A stretch of 64,000 bases of DNA from Shewanella loihica PV-4 (GTDB taxonomy: Bacteria > Pseudomonadota > Gammaproteobacteria > Enterobacterales > Shewanellaceae), in assembly GCF_000016065.1 (NCBI RefSeq), contig NC_009092.1:3782001-3846000 (forward strand), in the 5' to 3' direction. The notes beneath the pieces were generated by a model. The model worked only from the letters and a program-made list of their open reading frames with translations. It was not told the origin of the DNA and ran no database searches. A program made the translations under genes and the position numbers. How positions within the stretch are numbered: the stretch's first letter is position 1; each line of letters starts with the position of its first letter. Positions 25,583 to 36,571 of this stretch are shown piece by piece.

Positions 25583-26812
25583 ATGGCGAAACATTCGCTG
25601 GACAAGGATAAGATCAAGATCCTGCTGTTGGAAGGCGTCCACCAATCTGCGGTAGATGTATTCAAGCGTGCAGGTTACAACAACATCGAATATCACAAGG
25701 CATCACTGGGGGAAGAGGAGCTGTTAGCCTCGATTAAAGATGCTCACTTCGTTGGCATCCGATCCCGTACCCAACTCACCAAGGCCGTGCTGGACAAGGC
25801 TGAAAAGCTGGTCAGCATAGGTTGCTTCTGTATCGGCACCAACCAGGTTGATCTCGCCGCCGCCGAAAAACTGGGTATTCCGGTCTTCAACGCGCCGTTT
25901 TCCAATACCCGCTCCGTCGCCGAGTTGGTACTGGGTGAGATCATCATGCTACTGCGTGGTATTCCACAGCGCAACGCCCTGGCCCACCGTGGTGGCTGGC
26001 TCAAGAGCGCCAATGGCAGCTTCGAGGCCCGCGGCAAGACCCTTGGGGTGATTGGCTATGGCCACATTGGTACTCAGCTGGGGATCCTGGCCGAGACCTT
26101 AGGCATGCGCGTCATCTTCTTCGATATCGAAGACAAGCTGCCGCTAGGTAATGCCCAGCAGATCCACTCGCTGGAGCAACTGCTGTCCCTCGCCGACGTG
26201 GTGAGCCTGCACGTGCCAGAGACGCCGCAGACCAAGAACATGATCGGCAGCAAAGAGCTGGCGGCCATGCGTCAGGGCAGTATTCTGATCAACGCCTCAC
26301 GCGGCACTGTGGTAGATATCGACGCCCTGGCCGAGGCGATCCGCGGCGATCATATCGTCGGCGCCGCCATCGACGTCTTCCCGGTCGAGCCTAAGTCGAA
26401 CGACGACGAGTTTGTCAGCCCACTTCGCGGCCTGGATAACGTCCTGCTCACCCCACACGTGGGCGGAAGCACCCAGGAAGCTCAGGAAAATATCGGTATC
26501 GAGGTGGCAGGCAAGCTGGCGAAATACTCAGACAACGGCTCGACCATGACCGCCGTCAACTTCCCTGAGGTATCGCTGGCGCAGCATAAAGACACCTCGC
26601 GTCTGCTGCATATTCACCACAACCGTCCAGGTATTCTGATCAAGATTAACCAGGCCTTCGCCGAGAAAGGGATCAACATCGCCGCCCAATACCTGCAAAC
26701 CACCGCAGAGATTGGTTACGTGGTAATGGAGGTCAACTCAGATCAGGCCGATGAGGCGCTGGAAGAGATGAAGGCGATCGACGGTACCATCAGGACCCGT
26801 CTGCTGCACTAA
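25583..26812 (+). CDS. serA: D-3-phosphoglycerate dehydrogenase
   Basis: A 409-residue enzyme, near-identical in length to E. coli SerA (410), catalysing the first step of serine synthesis. It shows the substrate-binding domain (IGCFCIGTNQVDL), the NAD+ Rossmann motif LGVIGYGHIGTQLG, the catalytic Arg (INASRGTVVD), Glu (VEP) and His (LTPHVGGSTQEAQ), and a C-terminal ACT domain (about 335-409; HNRPGILIKINQAFAEKGIN) that binds serine for feedback inhibition. The ATG at 25583 begins MAKHSLDKDKIK. It is monocistronic, closed by a terminator. Confidence 0.97.
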   Translation: MAKHSLDKDKIKILLLEGVHQSAVDVFKRAGYNNIEYHKASLGEEELLASIKDAHFVGIRSRTQLTKAVLDKAEKLVSIGCFCIGTNQVDLAAAEKLGIPVFNAPFSNTRSVAELVLGEIIMLLRGIPQRNALAHRGGWLKSANGSFEARGKTLGVIGYGHIGTQLGILAETLGMRVIFFDIEDKLPLGNAQQIHSLEQLLSLADVVSLHVPETPQTKNMIGSKELAAMRQGSILINASRGTVVDIDALAEAIRGDHIVGAAIDVFPVEPKSNDDEFVSPLRGLDNVLLTPHVGGSTQEAQENIGIEVAGKLAKYSDNGSTMTAVNFPEVSLAQHKDTSRLLHIHHNRPGILIKINQAFAEKGINIAAQYLQTTAEIGYVVMEVNSDQADEALEEMKAIDGTIRTRLLH

Positions 26813-26843
26813 GACGGCCCCGTGTTTGGAAATAAGCGTCGCG

Positions 26844-26877
26844 AAAAAAGGCATCACTCTGTGGTGCCTTTTTCTTT
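26844..26877 (+). terminator. serA terminator
   Basis: AAAAGGCATCAC and GTGGTGCCTTTTT enclose a 3-base loop, 32 bases past the serA stop codon. Confidence 0.9.
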
Positions 26878-27019
26878 TACAAGGCTTTCTTTCACGATTC
26901 AGTCTCTCGACCACTCGGCAGAATCTGGCACCTCAAGCAATACATAGGATATGATGCGCACAGTCGGCGGCCCTGCAACTTGGGCTCATCTTGGACTCAT
27001 AAACGGAAATCGAGCAATC

Positions 27020-27496
27020 ATGGATAAGCAACGCGTGTTAGTCTCACTGGTGATCACGGCGCTGATACTGTTTGGGGCGGCGCTCGCTATCCGCGGCGGA
27101 CTTAACAGCTACCAGAGCCTGCTCAGCTACGGCTGGCAGGAGACTCAGGCCAAGGTGCTGACCAATCATATCGGCCGGTTTCGCCCCAGCGGCGCCCGTC
27201 ACGGCACCGACTTCTACCTGGCCCAAGTCGGCTATGAATATATCTGGCAGGGGATAAAACACCGTGGCGAGTTACTCTATCCAGATTACAGCGGCGATCG
27301 CACCCGGGAAGACGCCGAGGTGCGTCTGGTGCCCTATGGCATCGGCCAGTGGGTCCCCGTGTATCTCGACCCGGACGATCCACGCCAGTCGCGACTGATT
27401 AGGGGCGTTAAGCTCGAGCAGCTTGGCGATATTATCCTTGGGCTGGCGATTGTCCTGTTTGGCCTGTGGAGCCTGAGAAGCTCGCGGCACCGTTAA
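27020..27496 (+). CDS. DUF3592 family membrane protein
   Basis: A 158-residue protein with a transmembrane helix at each end (about 8-30 and 130-150) around a soluble domain of about 95 residues. The central part (WQETQAKVL, VGYEYIWQGIKHRGELLYPD, GQWVPVYLDPDDPRQSRL) is typical of DUF3592, a small beta-rich domain of unknown role often exposed outside the membrane. The open frame begins at 26951, but MDKQRVLVSL at 27020 is a better start because it leads straight into the first helix. Confidence 0.75.
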   Translation: MDKQRVLVSLVITALILFGAALAIRGGLNSYQSLLSYGWQETQAKVLTNHIGRFRPSGARHGTDFYLAQVGYEYIWQGIKHRGELLYPDYSGDRTREDAEVRLVPYGIGQWVPVYLDPDDPRQSRLIRGVKLEQLGDIILGLAIVLFGLWSLRSSRHR

Positions 27497-27679
27497 TCGC
27501 GAATCAGTTTGGCGTGCCATACCAAAAGCATTTAAGGATCATAATTTTAAAGATTGGCCTGCATCATTTGAAAGATTCCTCCCCTGGCCCCTTTAAATTT
27601 TTCCCCGCGCCCCTATATTGATGATAATGAGCCCTTAGCCGGGCAACCCCAAATCTGCCCATTCGCCCAGGAACATGAT

Positions 27680-28648
27680 ATGACGCTTACCGTTTCTCAA
27701 CCTCAGTGGCCCCTCAATGAGGCGCAACCCGCCATCGTTTTCAGCCAACTCTCCCATCTCGGCCTTATCTCTGTAACCGGCGAGCAGGCACGGACTTTCA
27801 TCCACGGTCAGGTGACCACAGATATCACCTCCCTGGAAGCAGATCAGTGGCGCTGGGGCGCCCACTGCGATCCTAAGGGCAAGATGCTAGCAAGCTTCAG
27901 AACCTTCGCCCATCAAGATGCCCTGCTGATGATGATGCCAAGAGAGACCCTGGCGCTCGACCTGCCGCAGCTACAGAAATATGCCGTGTTCAGCAAGGCA
28001 GAACTGGTCGATGCCAGCGACGACTGGTGTTTATTTGGCGTCAGCGGCGAGCAGGCCCTTGCCTGGATAGCCCAGGCCTTCGGCGAGATCGCAGCCGAGC
28101 TCACCGAGATCCCAGGCGGCGTCATCCTAAGAGACGGCGAACGCTACATCATTGCCGTCAAGTGCGATACGCAGGCTGAGCTGCTGGCCAAGATTGACCA
28201 GCCCATCTATGATTTCAGCGCCTGGCAGGCGATCGAGATCGCCGCCGGTCTGCCCAACCTCTATGCCCGTCATCAGAGCCAATTTGTGCCGCAGATGTGC
28301 AACGTGCAGGCGGTCGATGGCATCAGCTTCACCAAGGGCTGCTACATGGGTCAGGAGACCGTGGCCCGCATGAAGTATCGCGGCGGCAACAAGCGCGCCC
28401 TCTATATCGTCCAGGGCTCCGCCAGTGTGACGATCGATGACGACAGCCAGCTCGAGATGAAACTGGAAGATGATGAAGGTTATCGCCGCGCCGGCACCAT
28501 TTTGGAAGCCGTGCAGCGTGACGGTCAGCTGCTGCTGAGCGCCGTGTTGCCCAACGATACGCCGTTAACGGCTCAGCTGAGAGTGGCGGGCGATGAGGCA
28601 TCAGTTCTCACCCTAGCACCACTGCCCTACTCCCTGGATGAAGAGTAA
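27680..28648 (+). CDS. ygfZ: tRNA-modifying folate-binding protein YgfZ
   Basis: A 322-residue GcvT-like protein. It has the N-terminal FIHGQVTTDI segment and the family signature FTKGCYMGQETVARMKYRG with the essential Cys, about residue 217-235. YgfZ uses tetrahydrofolate and supports Fe-S enzymes such as MiaB. Length matches E. coli YgfZ (326). AGGA precedes the ATG. In E. coli ygfZ also lies in the region of serA-linked genes, but no operon is evident here. Confidence 0.93.
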   Translation: MTLTVSQPQWPLNEAQPAIVFSQLSHLGLISVTGEQARTFIHGQVTTDITSLEADQWRWGAHCDPKGKMLASFRTFAHQDALLMMMPRETLALDLPQLQKYAVFSKAELVDASDDWCLFGVSGEQALAWIAQAFGEIAAELTEIPGGVILRDGERYIIAVKCDTQAELLAKIDQPIYDFSAWQAIEIAAGLPNLYARHQSQFVPQMCNVQAVDGISFTKGCYMGQETVARMKYRGGNKRALYIVQGSASVTIDDDSQLEMKLEDDEGYRRAGTILEAVQRDGQLLLSAVLPNDTPLTAQLRVAGDEASVLTLAPLPYSLDEE

Positions 28649-28662
28649 GATCTGATTTCACC

Positions 28663-28689
28663 AAAAAGGCGCCAATGGCGCCTTTTTTA
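28663..28689 (+). terminator. ygfZ terminator
   Basis: AAAAAGGCGCC and GGCGCCTTTTTT flank AAT, 14 bases past the ygfZ stop codon. Confidence 0.92.
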
Positions 28690-28712
28690 ATGCACTTTCC
28701 TATTATCAATCA

Positions 28713-28765
28713 CTCAGTGCCTAATGCTCAGTGCTTAATGCTCAGAGCCTAGTGCTCAGTGCAAC
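28713..28765. repeat. 14-base tandem repeat, 3.7 copies
   Basis: Units at 28713, 28727, 28741 and 28755 (last partial) with consensus CTCAGTGCYTAATG. It fills the space between the convergent ygfZ and HD-GYP genes, just after the ygfZ terminator. Confidence 0.9.
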
Positions 28766-28775
28766 TGACTACTGA

Positions 28776-29795
28776 TCACTCCTTATCCTGATGGCTGTCG
28801 CGGATCTTGACCGCCTCATCGACGATCGCCTTGAAATGGCTCACCAGCTCGGGGTCGAAATGCTTACCCGCCTCGCGATCGATCAGCGCCAGGGTATCCT
28901 CCACGCTCCAGGCCTGTTTGTAGGGACGAATCGAGGTCAGGGCATCGAACACATCGGCAATGGCCACTATGCGCCCCTCGATGGGGATCTCTTCGCCGCT
29001 CAGCCCCTTAGGATAGCCCGAGCCATCCCATTTCTCATGGTGGGTCAGGGCTATGCGCCGCGCCATCTCCAGCATGGGATCCGGATGCTCGCCGATGATC
29101 TCGGCGCCTATCTCGGCGTGACGCTGCATCTCTCGCCACTCCTCATCGTCTAACTTGGCGGGCTTCTTCAAAATAGCGTCCGGCGTGCCTATCTTGCCGA
29201 TGTCGTGCATGGGCGAGGCGTTATAGATAAGCTCACAGAAATGTTCCGACATCCCGGCCTCGCGGGCCAGCAGACGGGCGTAGTGGCTCATGCGGATAAC
29301 ATGCATCCCGGTCTCGTTGTCCTTATACTCGGCGGCGCGGCCCAGGCGGCGAATGATCTCGAGCCGGGTCACCTCCAGCTCACGGGTCCTGGCCTTCACC
29401 TCCTGCTCCAGCAGGCGTTTCTGATCGTACAGCGACAGATGAGTCTTCACCCTCGCCTTAACCACGGGGGCACTGACCGGCTTGGTGATATAGTCCACCG
29501 CCCCCAGCTCGAACCCTTGGGTCTCGTCGGCCACGTCGGTCAGGGCGGTGACGAAGATCACCGGAATGTGCGCCGTCAAAGGCTCTTGCTTGAGCCGCTT
29601 ACACACCTCATAGCCATTCATGCCCGGCATCATCACGTCGAGCAAGATGATGTCAGGCGCGCTCTTGCCTGCGATCGCCAGCGCCTTAGGCCCGTCGATC
29701 GCCACCTTCACCTTATACTCATCCCCAAGAATACCCACTAAGATATCGATATTCTCCGGGGTATCGTCCACAACCAATACCGTGGCTTTCTCCAT
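28776..29795 (-). CDS. Response regulator with HD-GYP output domain
   Basis: A 339-residue RpfG-like protein. The receiver domain (about 4-120) has VVDD, the phospho-acceptor Asp in IILLDVMMPGMNG and Lys in DYITKPVS. The HD-GYP domain (about 150-330) has HVIRMSHYAR, the HD pair in ASPMHDIGKIG, and ALTHHEKWDGSGYPKGL, the residues of active c-di-GMP phosphodiesterases. The start at 29795 (MEKATVLVVDD) follows GAGAAGGGAT; the frame extends seven codons further. It lies 215 bases downstream of the hybrid kinase on the same strand, which may be its cognate sensor. Confidence 0.92.
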   Translation of the reverse strand: MEKATVLVVDDTPENIDILVGILGDEYKVKVAIDGPKALAIAGKSAPDIILLDVMMPGMNGYEVCKRLKQEPLTAHIPVIFVTALTDVADETQGFELGAVDYITKPVSAPVVKARVKTHLSLYDQKRLLEQEVKARTRELEVTRLEIIRRLGRAAEYKDNETGMHVIRMSHYARLLAREAGMSEHFCELIYNASPMHDIGKIGTPDAILKKPAKLDDEEWREMQRHAEIGAEIIGEHPDPMLEMARRIALTHHEKWDGSGYPKGLSGEEIPIEGRIVAIADVFDALTSIRPYKQAWSVEDTLALIDREAGKHFDPELVSHFKAIVDEAVKIRDSHQDKE

Positions 29796-30010
29796 CAATC
29801 CCTTCTCCAGTTGCACCCTGTGATACTCAGCTGTTTGAGTATAGTTCCTTCACGCCTAAGGCCCCGCTATCCGCCGAGGCGGCGCGCGGCCAAATCTTGC
29901 TACCCTGCTTTGTCATACGCCCCAAACGACTATCACGATCAGCCAGCTCACTCACACTTAGTCACTGCTTAAAGCCTAGCCATGCGTAAAGCCTAGCCAA
30001 TTCGTAAAGC

Positions 30011-33000
30011 CTAGCTAAAGATCTCCTCCACCAGCTCGATCGCCTCGTCAAACTGATAGGCGTTCACCATGTTGAGCACGGGCGCAATCTTGTTGGCCAG
30101 CGAGGTTGGCAGACGATCGCGGATCGCCTGTAGCTTCTCCACCGCCTCGGCGTCCGCCTCCTCCAGCATCTTGAGCAGCTCCTTAATGGCGGCATCCAGC
30201 TCCTGGGCCGACATGGGAGGCGCATCGGCAGTCGCCCCCGCCTCGGCGCCATCTTCTTGCGGCAGCGTCTCGGCCCCGGTCTGACTGAGCCAGTCACCTA
30301 TGGTGGTGCACAGGCTGTCTAACAGCTCGCCCATCTGAGTCAGCGCCTCAGTCACATCGGCCTCGATCGAATCGCTGAGAGTCTGCTCCACCTGCTTGGC
30401 CAGGGCCACCAGCTCGGGGCAGCAGAGGTTACCGGCCACCCCTTTGAGGGTGTGGGCGTAACGCACCGCCTCCTCCTGCTTGCCCTCACGCTGTGCGGTG
30501 GCGATAAGCTCCGCGCAGCGGGACTGACCCGTATAGAAACGCTCGAATATCCGCCGGTAGAGACGCGCCGAGTTCTGCACCAGCTGCAGCCCCTTATCGA
30601 TATCCAGCGCCGGGTGCTGTGGCCAATAGGCATCCTGACTGTGTTGATCAGTCTGCTCAGTGCTGGTCTCCTCTATGACCTGACTGTCATCCCCCAGGTA
30701 TTCCAGCAGCGTCTTATAGAGCAGCGACACCTCGATAGGCTTGGCGATATGGTCGTTCATACCGGCGCGCAGGCACATCTCCTTATCCCCGGCCATGGCG
30801 TTGGCCGTCATGGCGATCACCGGCAGGTCTGCCAACTCGGGACGCTTACGCAGCTCGGCGGTGGCCTGATAGCCATCCATTACCGGCATCTGACAATCCA
30901 TCAGCACCAGATCGAAGCTCTGCATGGCCAGCTTCTCCAGCGCCACCTGACCATTCTCGGCGATCGAGAGGATCACCCCCACCTGCTCGAGAAACTCGCT
31001 GGCCACTTCCTGGTTCATCTCGTTGTCTTCCACCAACAGGATGCGCTTGCCCTTGAGCTGCGCCAGCAGGGCAGGACTTACCTCACTGCCCTTGCGCCGC
31101 ACCGGCATAGCGCCTTGCTTGCCCAGGGCCGACATGATGCCGTCCAGCAGGCGCGAGGCGCTGATCGGCTTAGTGATATAACCCGAGATCTCCGCCTGCT
31201 CCGCCTTGTCGATAAAATCACCGTCGGCATGGGCCGAGACGATCAGCGTCTTGGGCGGGTTAGTGCGCTCGCTCAGCAACCGCCGCGCCGTCTCCAGGCC
31301 GTCCATCTCAGGCATGCGCCAGTCGATCAGCGCCACCCCATAGTCGGTCTCCTGACAGCGACTCAGCGCCTCGGCACCGCTGCGCACCGTATCCACGGTA
31401 AAGCCCATGCTTTCGAGAGTGCTGCGCAGAATATCCCGGGCGGTGGCGTTGTCGTCGGCCACCAGAATCCGCATTCCTTCCAGCTCCTGGGCCACCTTGA
31501 TCAGCTGATTGTCGGCGACCTTGAAGCGCACGCTGAAGAAGAAGGTGCTGCCGTTGCCGAACTGACTCTCGACGCCGATCTCGCCGCCCATGAGTTCCAC
31601 CAGCTGCTTACAGATCGCCAGCCCAAGGCCGGTGCCGCCATACTTGCGGGTGGTGGAGCTGTCGGCCTGGCTAAAGGACTGGAACAGCTTGCCGCGCTGC
31701 TCCTCGGTGAGGCCTATGCCGTTATCGCGCACGCTGAACTTGAGCAGTATCTCCTCATCCTCGCGCACCAGTTGGCTGATCGACAGCATCACCTCGCCCT
31801 GCTCGGTAAACTTGATGGCGTTGTTCATCAAATTGATCAACACCTGACTGAGTCGCAGCGGATCTCCCACTAAGTGGCGGGGAATGTTAGGCGCCACGGC
31901 AAACAGCAGCTCGAGCTGCTTGTCGGCGGCCTTGACCGAAAACATGTCGCTGAGATCTTCCAGCATAGTGTCGAGCTGGAAAGGCACTGCCTCGATATCC
32001 AGCTTGCCCGCCTCTATCTTGGAGAAGTCCAGGATGTCGTTGATGATCCCCAGCAGCGACTTGGAGGCGCGGTCGATCTTCTCCACATAGTTCTGCTGCT
32101 TCTTATCCAAACTGGTCTGTAGACACAGCTGCGACATGCCGATAATGGCGTTCATCGGCGTGCGGATCTCGTGGGACATGTTCGCCAGGAAGTCGCTCTT
32201 GGCCTTGCTGGCGGCGTCGGCCACATCCTTGGCCTGGGTCAGCTCCTCGGAGAGCAGCTTGAGGGAGCTGATATCCGCCATGGAGAGCACGGCGGAGCGA
32301 TATTCCCCCTGCTTGTCGGACAGGCCTGTCATGTTGACGTCCATCCACCTGGCCTCGCCAGCTTGGTTGAGCAGGCGGATCTCCAACTTGACGCTGTCGG
32401 CGCCGTCGCCCATCAGGTGTTTAAAGCTGTTCTTAGCCTCGAGCCCCTGCTCAGGATCCTGATAATCGAAGAAGAGACTGCCCTTGAGACGCTCGATCGG
32501 CAGCTGCAGGTATTGGCTGAACTGCTCGTTGCAATCTAAGATAACGCCGCGATCGTCGACATTGACTATGCCGATACCCGCGTTATCGAACAGGGCCCTG
32601 AAGTGCGCCTCGCGCTTGGCCAGCTCCCTGTCCATCTGCTTGCGCTCGCTGATATCCATCAGGTAACCGTTCCAGACTATGCTGCCATCGTCCTGACGGT
32701 CGCCCCTGGCCCCCGCTTGTAGCCAGCGCTGCTCGCCGGTGGGGTGTTGGTAGCGAAACTCTTCGATCCACTTGAGCCCAGAGGCGCTCTCGCCGGAGAG
32801 GGCGCGAATGATGCGGGCCCGCTCCGACTCTATGATGCAGTCGGCCACCAGGTCGAAGTTCGCCAGCAGCTGATCCCGGTGGAAGCCCAGGGTGGTGATG
32901 CAGGCGCGGGAGAGGAAGGTGAAGTAGCGCTGATCGTTGGCTATCCAACGCAGCTGATAGACGGTGTTGGGAATCGACTCAGTGATCGTCTCCAGCTGCT

Positions 33001-35317
33001 GCTGGGACTGGGCAATCTTCTCTTGGGCCAGTTTGCTCTGGGTGACATCCTGTATGCTGCCATCGAACCAGAGGGCGTTGCCCTCATCGTCATAGCTGGC
33101 CTTGCCCTTCTCGTGCACCCAGCGTAGGCTGCCATCCCTGTGCTGAATACGGTATTGCACTTCGAAGCTCTGCTGCTCGGCGATCCCCTTGTTGATCGCC
33201 GTGTCGGTGGCTTCCCTGTCCGCCTCCAGGATCAGGCTGGCAAAGACCCGTTTCTTGTTCTCGATAAAGTCGGCGGCGGGATAGCCGGTGATCTCGGCGA
33301 TGTTGTCGCTGACATACTCCATCACCCACTGCTCGCCCAATCGGGTACGGTAGACGGCGCCGGGAATATTGCCCACCAGGCCACGGAAACGACTCTCGCT
33401 GTCCTTGATCCGCTTGGCGGTAGCCAACTCTTCTGTCATGTCCCGTATCGAGGCCGCCACCTGGCGCAAACCGTCGCTGTCGGCGGGTAGCAGCCCCAGG
33501 CTAATCTCCACCGGAAACAGGCTGCCGTCGGCCTTCTTTGCCTTGAGCGTCTTACCCAGCCCCAGGCCCATGCGACGATCCACCCCTTCGCCGATAAACT
33601 TGGCTCTTAGGGCCTCATGATGCTTGACGCTATCGGGCACCAGCTGGTCGACATTCAGCGCCAGCATCTGCTGGGCATCATAGCCAAACAGCTGCTGGCA
33701 GCGACTGTTGCTGAAGACGACTTGGCCCTGCTCGTCGACGATCAACATAGCCTCGGGCGCCGATTCCAGCACGGCGTTGGACCACGCCGCCGCCGAGAAC
33801 TGTTCGGTCACATCGTTAAACAGCATCTCGATGGAAAGCAGCTCGCCGTTGTCCGACAATAGCGGCTGCATGAAGAGATCCAGGCGACGCACACTGCCGT
33901 TGGCGGCGATCATCTCCACCTGATGGGGCGGCACACTATTGCCCTGCAGGGCGCTGTCCATGTACTCCCAGTTCGCCTCGTTGATGGGGTTGTCGGAGAA
34001 CATCCGCTGATATTTACGCTTGAGCAGATCCGGGCTGACCCCCAGCACCTTCTCGACACCCGCAGAAACCTGGGCTATCTGACCATCGGGCTCCAGCGAG
34101 CAGTAGAAGGACTTGTCGCTCATGCCATCGATCAGCTTGGCGAAACGGTTACCGCGTGAATCCAGCAGCGCTTGCTCGCGCTGGGCCAGCACCTCGGCCA
34201 GCTCGTTAAACTTGTCCGTTAGGGTCTCCACCTCGGTCACCGCGCCCCGGGTGCCTTCGATATGTTTGGTCTTACCGGCGCCGAAGGCCACTATGCCGGC
34301 GGCTAGGCGCTCGATGGGCAGTGACAGGCGTCTGGCGGTGAGATAACCCGTCAGGTAAAGCACGGCAGAGATAAGCAGCAGGGTCAGCACTAGGGAGGAG
34401 AGCCCCATGTAGAGCTGATGGGAGAGCTTGTCCTCCTGGGTCATGATCACCACCCGCCAGTTGAGCTTAGGCACCACGCCTACGCTGGCGAGATAGGCCT
34501 GACCATCGGCGGCCAACATGCGGCTGTTCCCGGATTTGGCCGACTGGAGTAGGGTGATGAAGTCGCCGTTGTCATTTGATGGGGCGAGCCACTTATCTGT
34601 GCCCTGAGACATCAGCAGCTGCGCATCCTTGTGGTAGATCAGCCGCCCCTTGTCATCCAATACCAGCATGCGATCGGCATCGATCCCCGCCATAGCTGGC
34701 AGGGCGTCCAGGGCCAGATCCACAGTCACCACGCCCCAATAGGGACTCGAGGGGCCGAAGGGGTGGGAGAAGGTGATCATCAAGATGTTACCGGCGCCCT
34801 CGTCGAAATAGGGCAGCGACCAGTAGCCCTGGGGCTTGTCTATCGCCTCGCTCCACCAGGCCCATTGGCCGTCGGTGTAGTCATAGCTGTCGGCGCCGAT
34901 ATCCAGGAACTTCACCCCGTCCTGATCCCGGTAGACATAGGGGGCATAGGGCTGTTGATTAGGTGTCAGGCTGGGGCGAAAGGCGATGGCGCTGGCATAG
35001 AAATCGCTCTGGCGCTCCAGGCGCCGGGTCAGCAATGCCTTGAGCTCACCATCTTGATGGACCAGCTGATCGCGACTCATCTGGCCTAAGAGATCGGCAA
35101 AGGTACGGGTATCCTCCTCGGCGAAGGAGAGAAAATGATGCACCCTGCTGGCCACCATCTCGGCCTGCTTCTCGAGATCGCCATAGAGGTAGCTCTCTTC
35201 GGCCCGGTAGTTAAACCAGGCGATCAGGCTCAATACCATGGCCATGATGGCGATAAGGGGTAAGGCAATCTGTACGATTATCCGGCTACGAAAGGTACGA
35301 AGTCTGCTCATGTCCAT
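30011..35317 (-). CDS. Multi-PAS hybrid sensor histidine kinase with two receivers and HPt
   Basis: A 1,768-residue inner-membrane phosphorelay protein. Order: helix 1 (about 15-40), periplasmic Cache-type sensor (to about 300), helix 2, HAMP, five PAS domains (about 385-1060; each ending in a DxT/DxS-type PAC such as DVTEQ, DMTEE, DVTQS, DISER), HisKA ([18 protein letters not shown]), HATPase (N box [23 protein letters not shown]), REC1 (Asp in [12 protein letters not shown]), REC2 (Asp in [12 protein letters not shown]) and a C-terminal HPt ([10 protein letters not shown]). All phosphotransfer residues are present, so the relay should be complete. The first ATG of the frame is 14 codons upstream; MDMSRLRTF or MSRLRTF is preferred. 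Downstream lies an HD-GYP regulator. Confidence 0.9.
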   Translation of the reverse strand: MDMSRLRTFRSRIIVQIALPLIAIMAMVLSLIAWFNYRAEESYLYGDLEKQAEMVASRVHHFLSFAEEDTRTFADLLGQMSRDQLVHQDGELKALLTRRLERQSDFYASAIAFRPSLTPNQQPYAPYVYRDQDGVKFLDIGADSYDYTDGQWAWWSEAIDKPQGYWSLPYFDEGAGNILMITFSHPFGPSSPYWGVVTVDLALDALPAMAGIDADRMLVLDDKGRLIYHKDAQLLMSQGTDKWLAPSNDNGDFITLLQSAKSGNSRMLAADGQAYLASVGVVPKLNWRVVIMTQEDKLSHQLYMGLSSLVLTLLLISAVLYLTGYLTARRLSLPIERLAAGIVAFGAGKTKHIEGTRGAVTEVETLTDKFNELAEVLAQREQALLDSRGNRFAKLIDGMSDKSFYCSLEPDGQIAQVSAGVEKVLGVSPDLLKRKYQRMFSDNPINEANWEYMDSALQGNSVPPHQVEMIAANGSVRRLDLFMQPLLSDNGELLSIEMLFNDVTEQFSAAAWSNAVLESAPEAMLIVDEQGQVVFSNSRCQQLFGYDAQQMLALNVDQLVPDSVKHHEALRAKFIGEGVDRRMGLGLGKTLKAKKADGSLFPVEISLGLLPADSDGLRQVAASIRDMTEELATAKRIKDSESRFRGLVGNIPGAVYRTRLGEQWVMEYVSDNIAEITGYPAADFIENKKRVFASLILEADREATDTAINKGIAEQQSFEVQYRIQHRDGSLRWVHEKGKASYDDEGNALWFDGSIQDVTQSKLAQEKIAQSQQQLETITESIPNTVYQLRWIANDQRYFTFLSRACITTLGFHRDQLLANFDLVADCIIESERARIIRALSGESASGLKWIEEFRYQHPTGEQRWLQAGARGDRQDDGSIVWNGYLMDISERKQMDRELAKREAHFRALFDNAGIGIVNVDDRGVILDCNEQFSQYLQLPIERLKGSLFFDYQDPEQGLEAKNSFKHLMGDGADSVKLEIRLLNQAGEARWMDVNMTGLSDKQGEYRSAVLSMADISSLKLLSEELTQAKDVADAASKAKSDFLANMSHEIRTPMNAIIGMSQLCLQTSLDKKQQNYVEKIDRASKSLLGIINDILDFSKIEAGKLDIEAVPFQLDTMLEDLSDMFSVKAADKQLELLFAVAPNIPRHLVGDPLRLSQVLINLMNNAIKFTEQGEVMLSISQLVREDEEILLKFSVRDNGIGLTEEQRGKLFQSFSQADSSTTRKYGGTGLGLAICKQLVELMGGEIGVESQFGNGSTFFFSVRFKVADNQLIKVAQELEGMRILVADDNATARDILRSTLESMGFTVDTVRSGAEALSRCQETDYGVALIDWRMPEMDGLETARRLLSERTNPPKTLIVSAHADGDFIDKAEQAEISGYITKPISASRLLDGIMSALGKQGAMPVRRKGSEVSPALLAQLKGKRILLVEDNEMNQEVASEFLEQVGVILSIAENGQVALEKLAMQSFDLVLMDCQMPVMDGYQATAELRKRPELADLPVIAMTANAMAGDKEMCLRAGMNDHIAKPIEVSLLYKTLLEYLGDDSQVIEETSTEQTDQHSQDAYWPQHPALDIDKGLQLVQNSARLYRRIFERFYTGQSRCAELIATAQREGKQEEAVRYAHTLKGVAGNLCCPELVALAKQVEQTLSDSIEADVTEALTQMGELLDSLCTTIGDWLSQTGAETLPQEDGAEAGATADAPPMSAQELDAAIKELLKMLEEADAEAVEKLQAIRDRLPTSLANKIAPVLNMVNAYQFDEAIELVEEIFS

Positions 35318-35905
35318 ATTCCACAGTGCAATCGGCTTAGCGGCGCGCAGGCCTGCCACGGCTCACCCACTCAGCGCCAGTTTCATGACTGACTAAGTAA
35401 CGGGTAAGCTCACCCACTTCCGTGTCTGCCTGGGGCCGTTTTCCGACACGAAAGACTCTGCTCTTCAAATAGTGAAAACTTGCTAACTTCATGATGAACC
35501 AGAAAAATACTTGCTCATTAAATCACCTTGCCCATCGACAATCAACCAGTTAGCGCGATCTTTACCTTTGGTCGAACACTCGATTAAACAGGTGAAAAAT
35601 AAGCCGCTTTTCACCAGCCCCTGAGCCGCCATCTGAAAGTGAAAATCCAACATCAAGTGCACGAGGTTTCACCACCATAGATCCTTTGCTCGAGACGCTA
35701 CGTAAGTAATAAGTATAACCCTGTGTTTAGGGGCTGGTTGGCAGTTGCAATCTGCTATCGATAGGGTTATCAATGGGTTTACTGGGCTATTGATTTAATG
35801 GGCTATTGATTTAATGGGCTGTGGCTTCAATGAACAATGCCTTTAAAGGAAAGCCTGCCGCAAGCCAACTTCAGCGCTTGGGCGATCAAAGAATAAGGAC
35901 AGGCA
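35318..35905. other. Intergenic region between hybrid kinase and ABC operon
   Basis: A 588-base divergent gap. It holds two exact 16-base copies of TGGGCTATTGATTTAA (35783-35814) followed by TGGGCTGT, with related ATGGG words before. Both promoters must lie here; I cannot assign specific sites. GGACAGG near 35899 may be the ribosome site of the ABC gene. Confidence 0.55.
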
Positions 35906-36571
35906 ATGACGAGTGTCGCGACCCTGAGCGAGATCTCAAAGGGCTTTAACGACGGCGATAAGTTTCATCTTGTGCTGGACAGGCTCGACCTAGAGCTCGC
36001 CCTCGGCGAGACGGTTGCCCTCACCGGCCCGAGCGGAAGCGGCAAGAGCACGCTACTCAATATCATCGCAGGATTCGAGCGCCCCAGCAGTGGCGCCCTC
36101 ACCCTATTAACCCAAGATACCCGAACCTGGGACGACAGCCGCTGGAGCCAGTTCAGACACCACCAACTAGGCGTCGTCTTCCAGCAATTTAACCTGCTCA
36201 CCCCGCTCAATGTCGAAGACAACATCGCCTTTCCCCTGCATCTGCAGGGAGACGGCTGGAACGCCTGGTGCGATCACCTGGTCGACGCACTCGGGCTAAG
36301 GCCCCTGCTCAAGCGTCACGTGGAGGCCTTGTCTGGCGGTCAACAGCAAAGGGTGGCCATCGCCCGGGCCCTGGCCCACAAGCCAGCATTATTGCTGGCG
36401 GACGAACCCACGGGCAACCTGGATCAGACCACTAGCCTGGAGGTGATGGCGCTTATCTGCGACTTGGCCGCCGAGCACGACACCAGCATCTTAATGGTGA
36501 CCCACTCCATGGAGTGCGCCGCCTTCATGCAGCGCCGCTGGCACCTGGATCTTGGTCGGGTGCATGAGTAG
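35906..36571 (+). CDS. ABC transporter ATPase (AttE/LolD/MacB type)
   Basis: A 221-residue cytoplasmic ATPase. Walker A GPSGSGKST (about 40-48), Q-loop VFQQFNLL, signature LSGGQQQRVAIARAL, Walker B LLLADEPTGNLD and switch His in TH (MVTHSMECA) are all present. The subfamily (COG1136) drives MacB/LolCDE/AttE-type permeases that work in the periplasm rather than moving substrate through a channel. Its stop overlaps the start of the permease gene by 8 bases, so the two are translated together. Confidence 0.93.
   Translation: MTSVATLSEISKGFNDGDKFHLVLDRLDLELALGETVALTGPSGSGKSTLLNIIAGFERPSSGALTLLTQDTRTWDDSRWSQFRHHQLGVVFQQFNLLTPLNVEDNIAFPLHLQGDGWNAWCDHLVDALGLRPLLKRHVEALSGGQQQRVAIARALAHKPALLLADEPTGNLDQTTSLEVMALICDLAAEHDTSILMVTHSMECAAFMQRRWHLDLGRVHE

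Noticed and set aside
29205..29741. 178-codon plus-strand frame opposite the HD-GYP gene
   Set aside because: A His/Gly/Leu-rich shadow; HD-GYP motifs are on the minus strand.
30452..31873. 473-codon plus-strand frame inside the hybrid kinase gene
   Set aside because: It lies opposite the kinase, receiver and HPt coding sequence, which has all its motifs. The plus-strand product is His/Leu/Gln-rich without domains.
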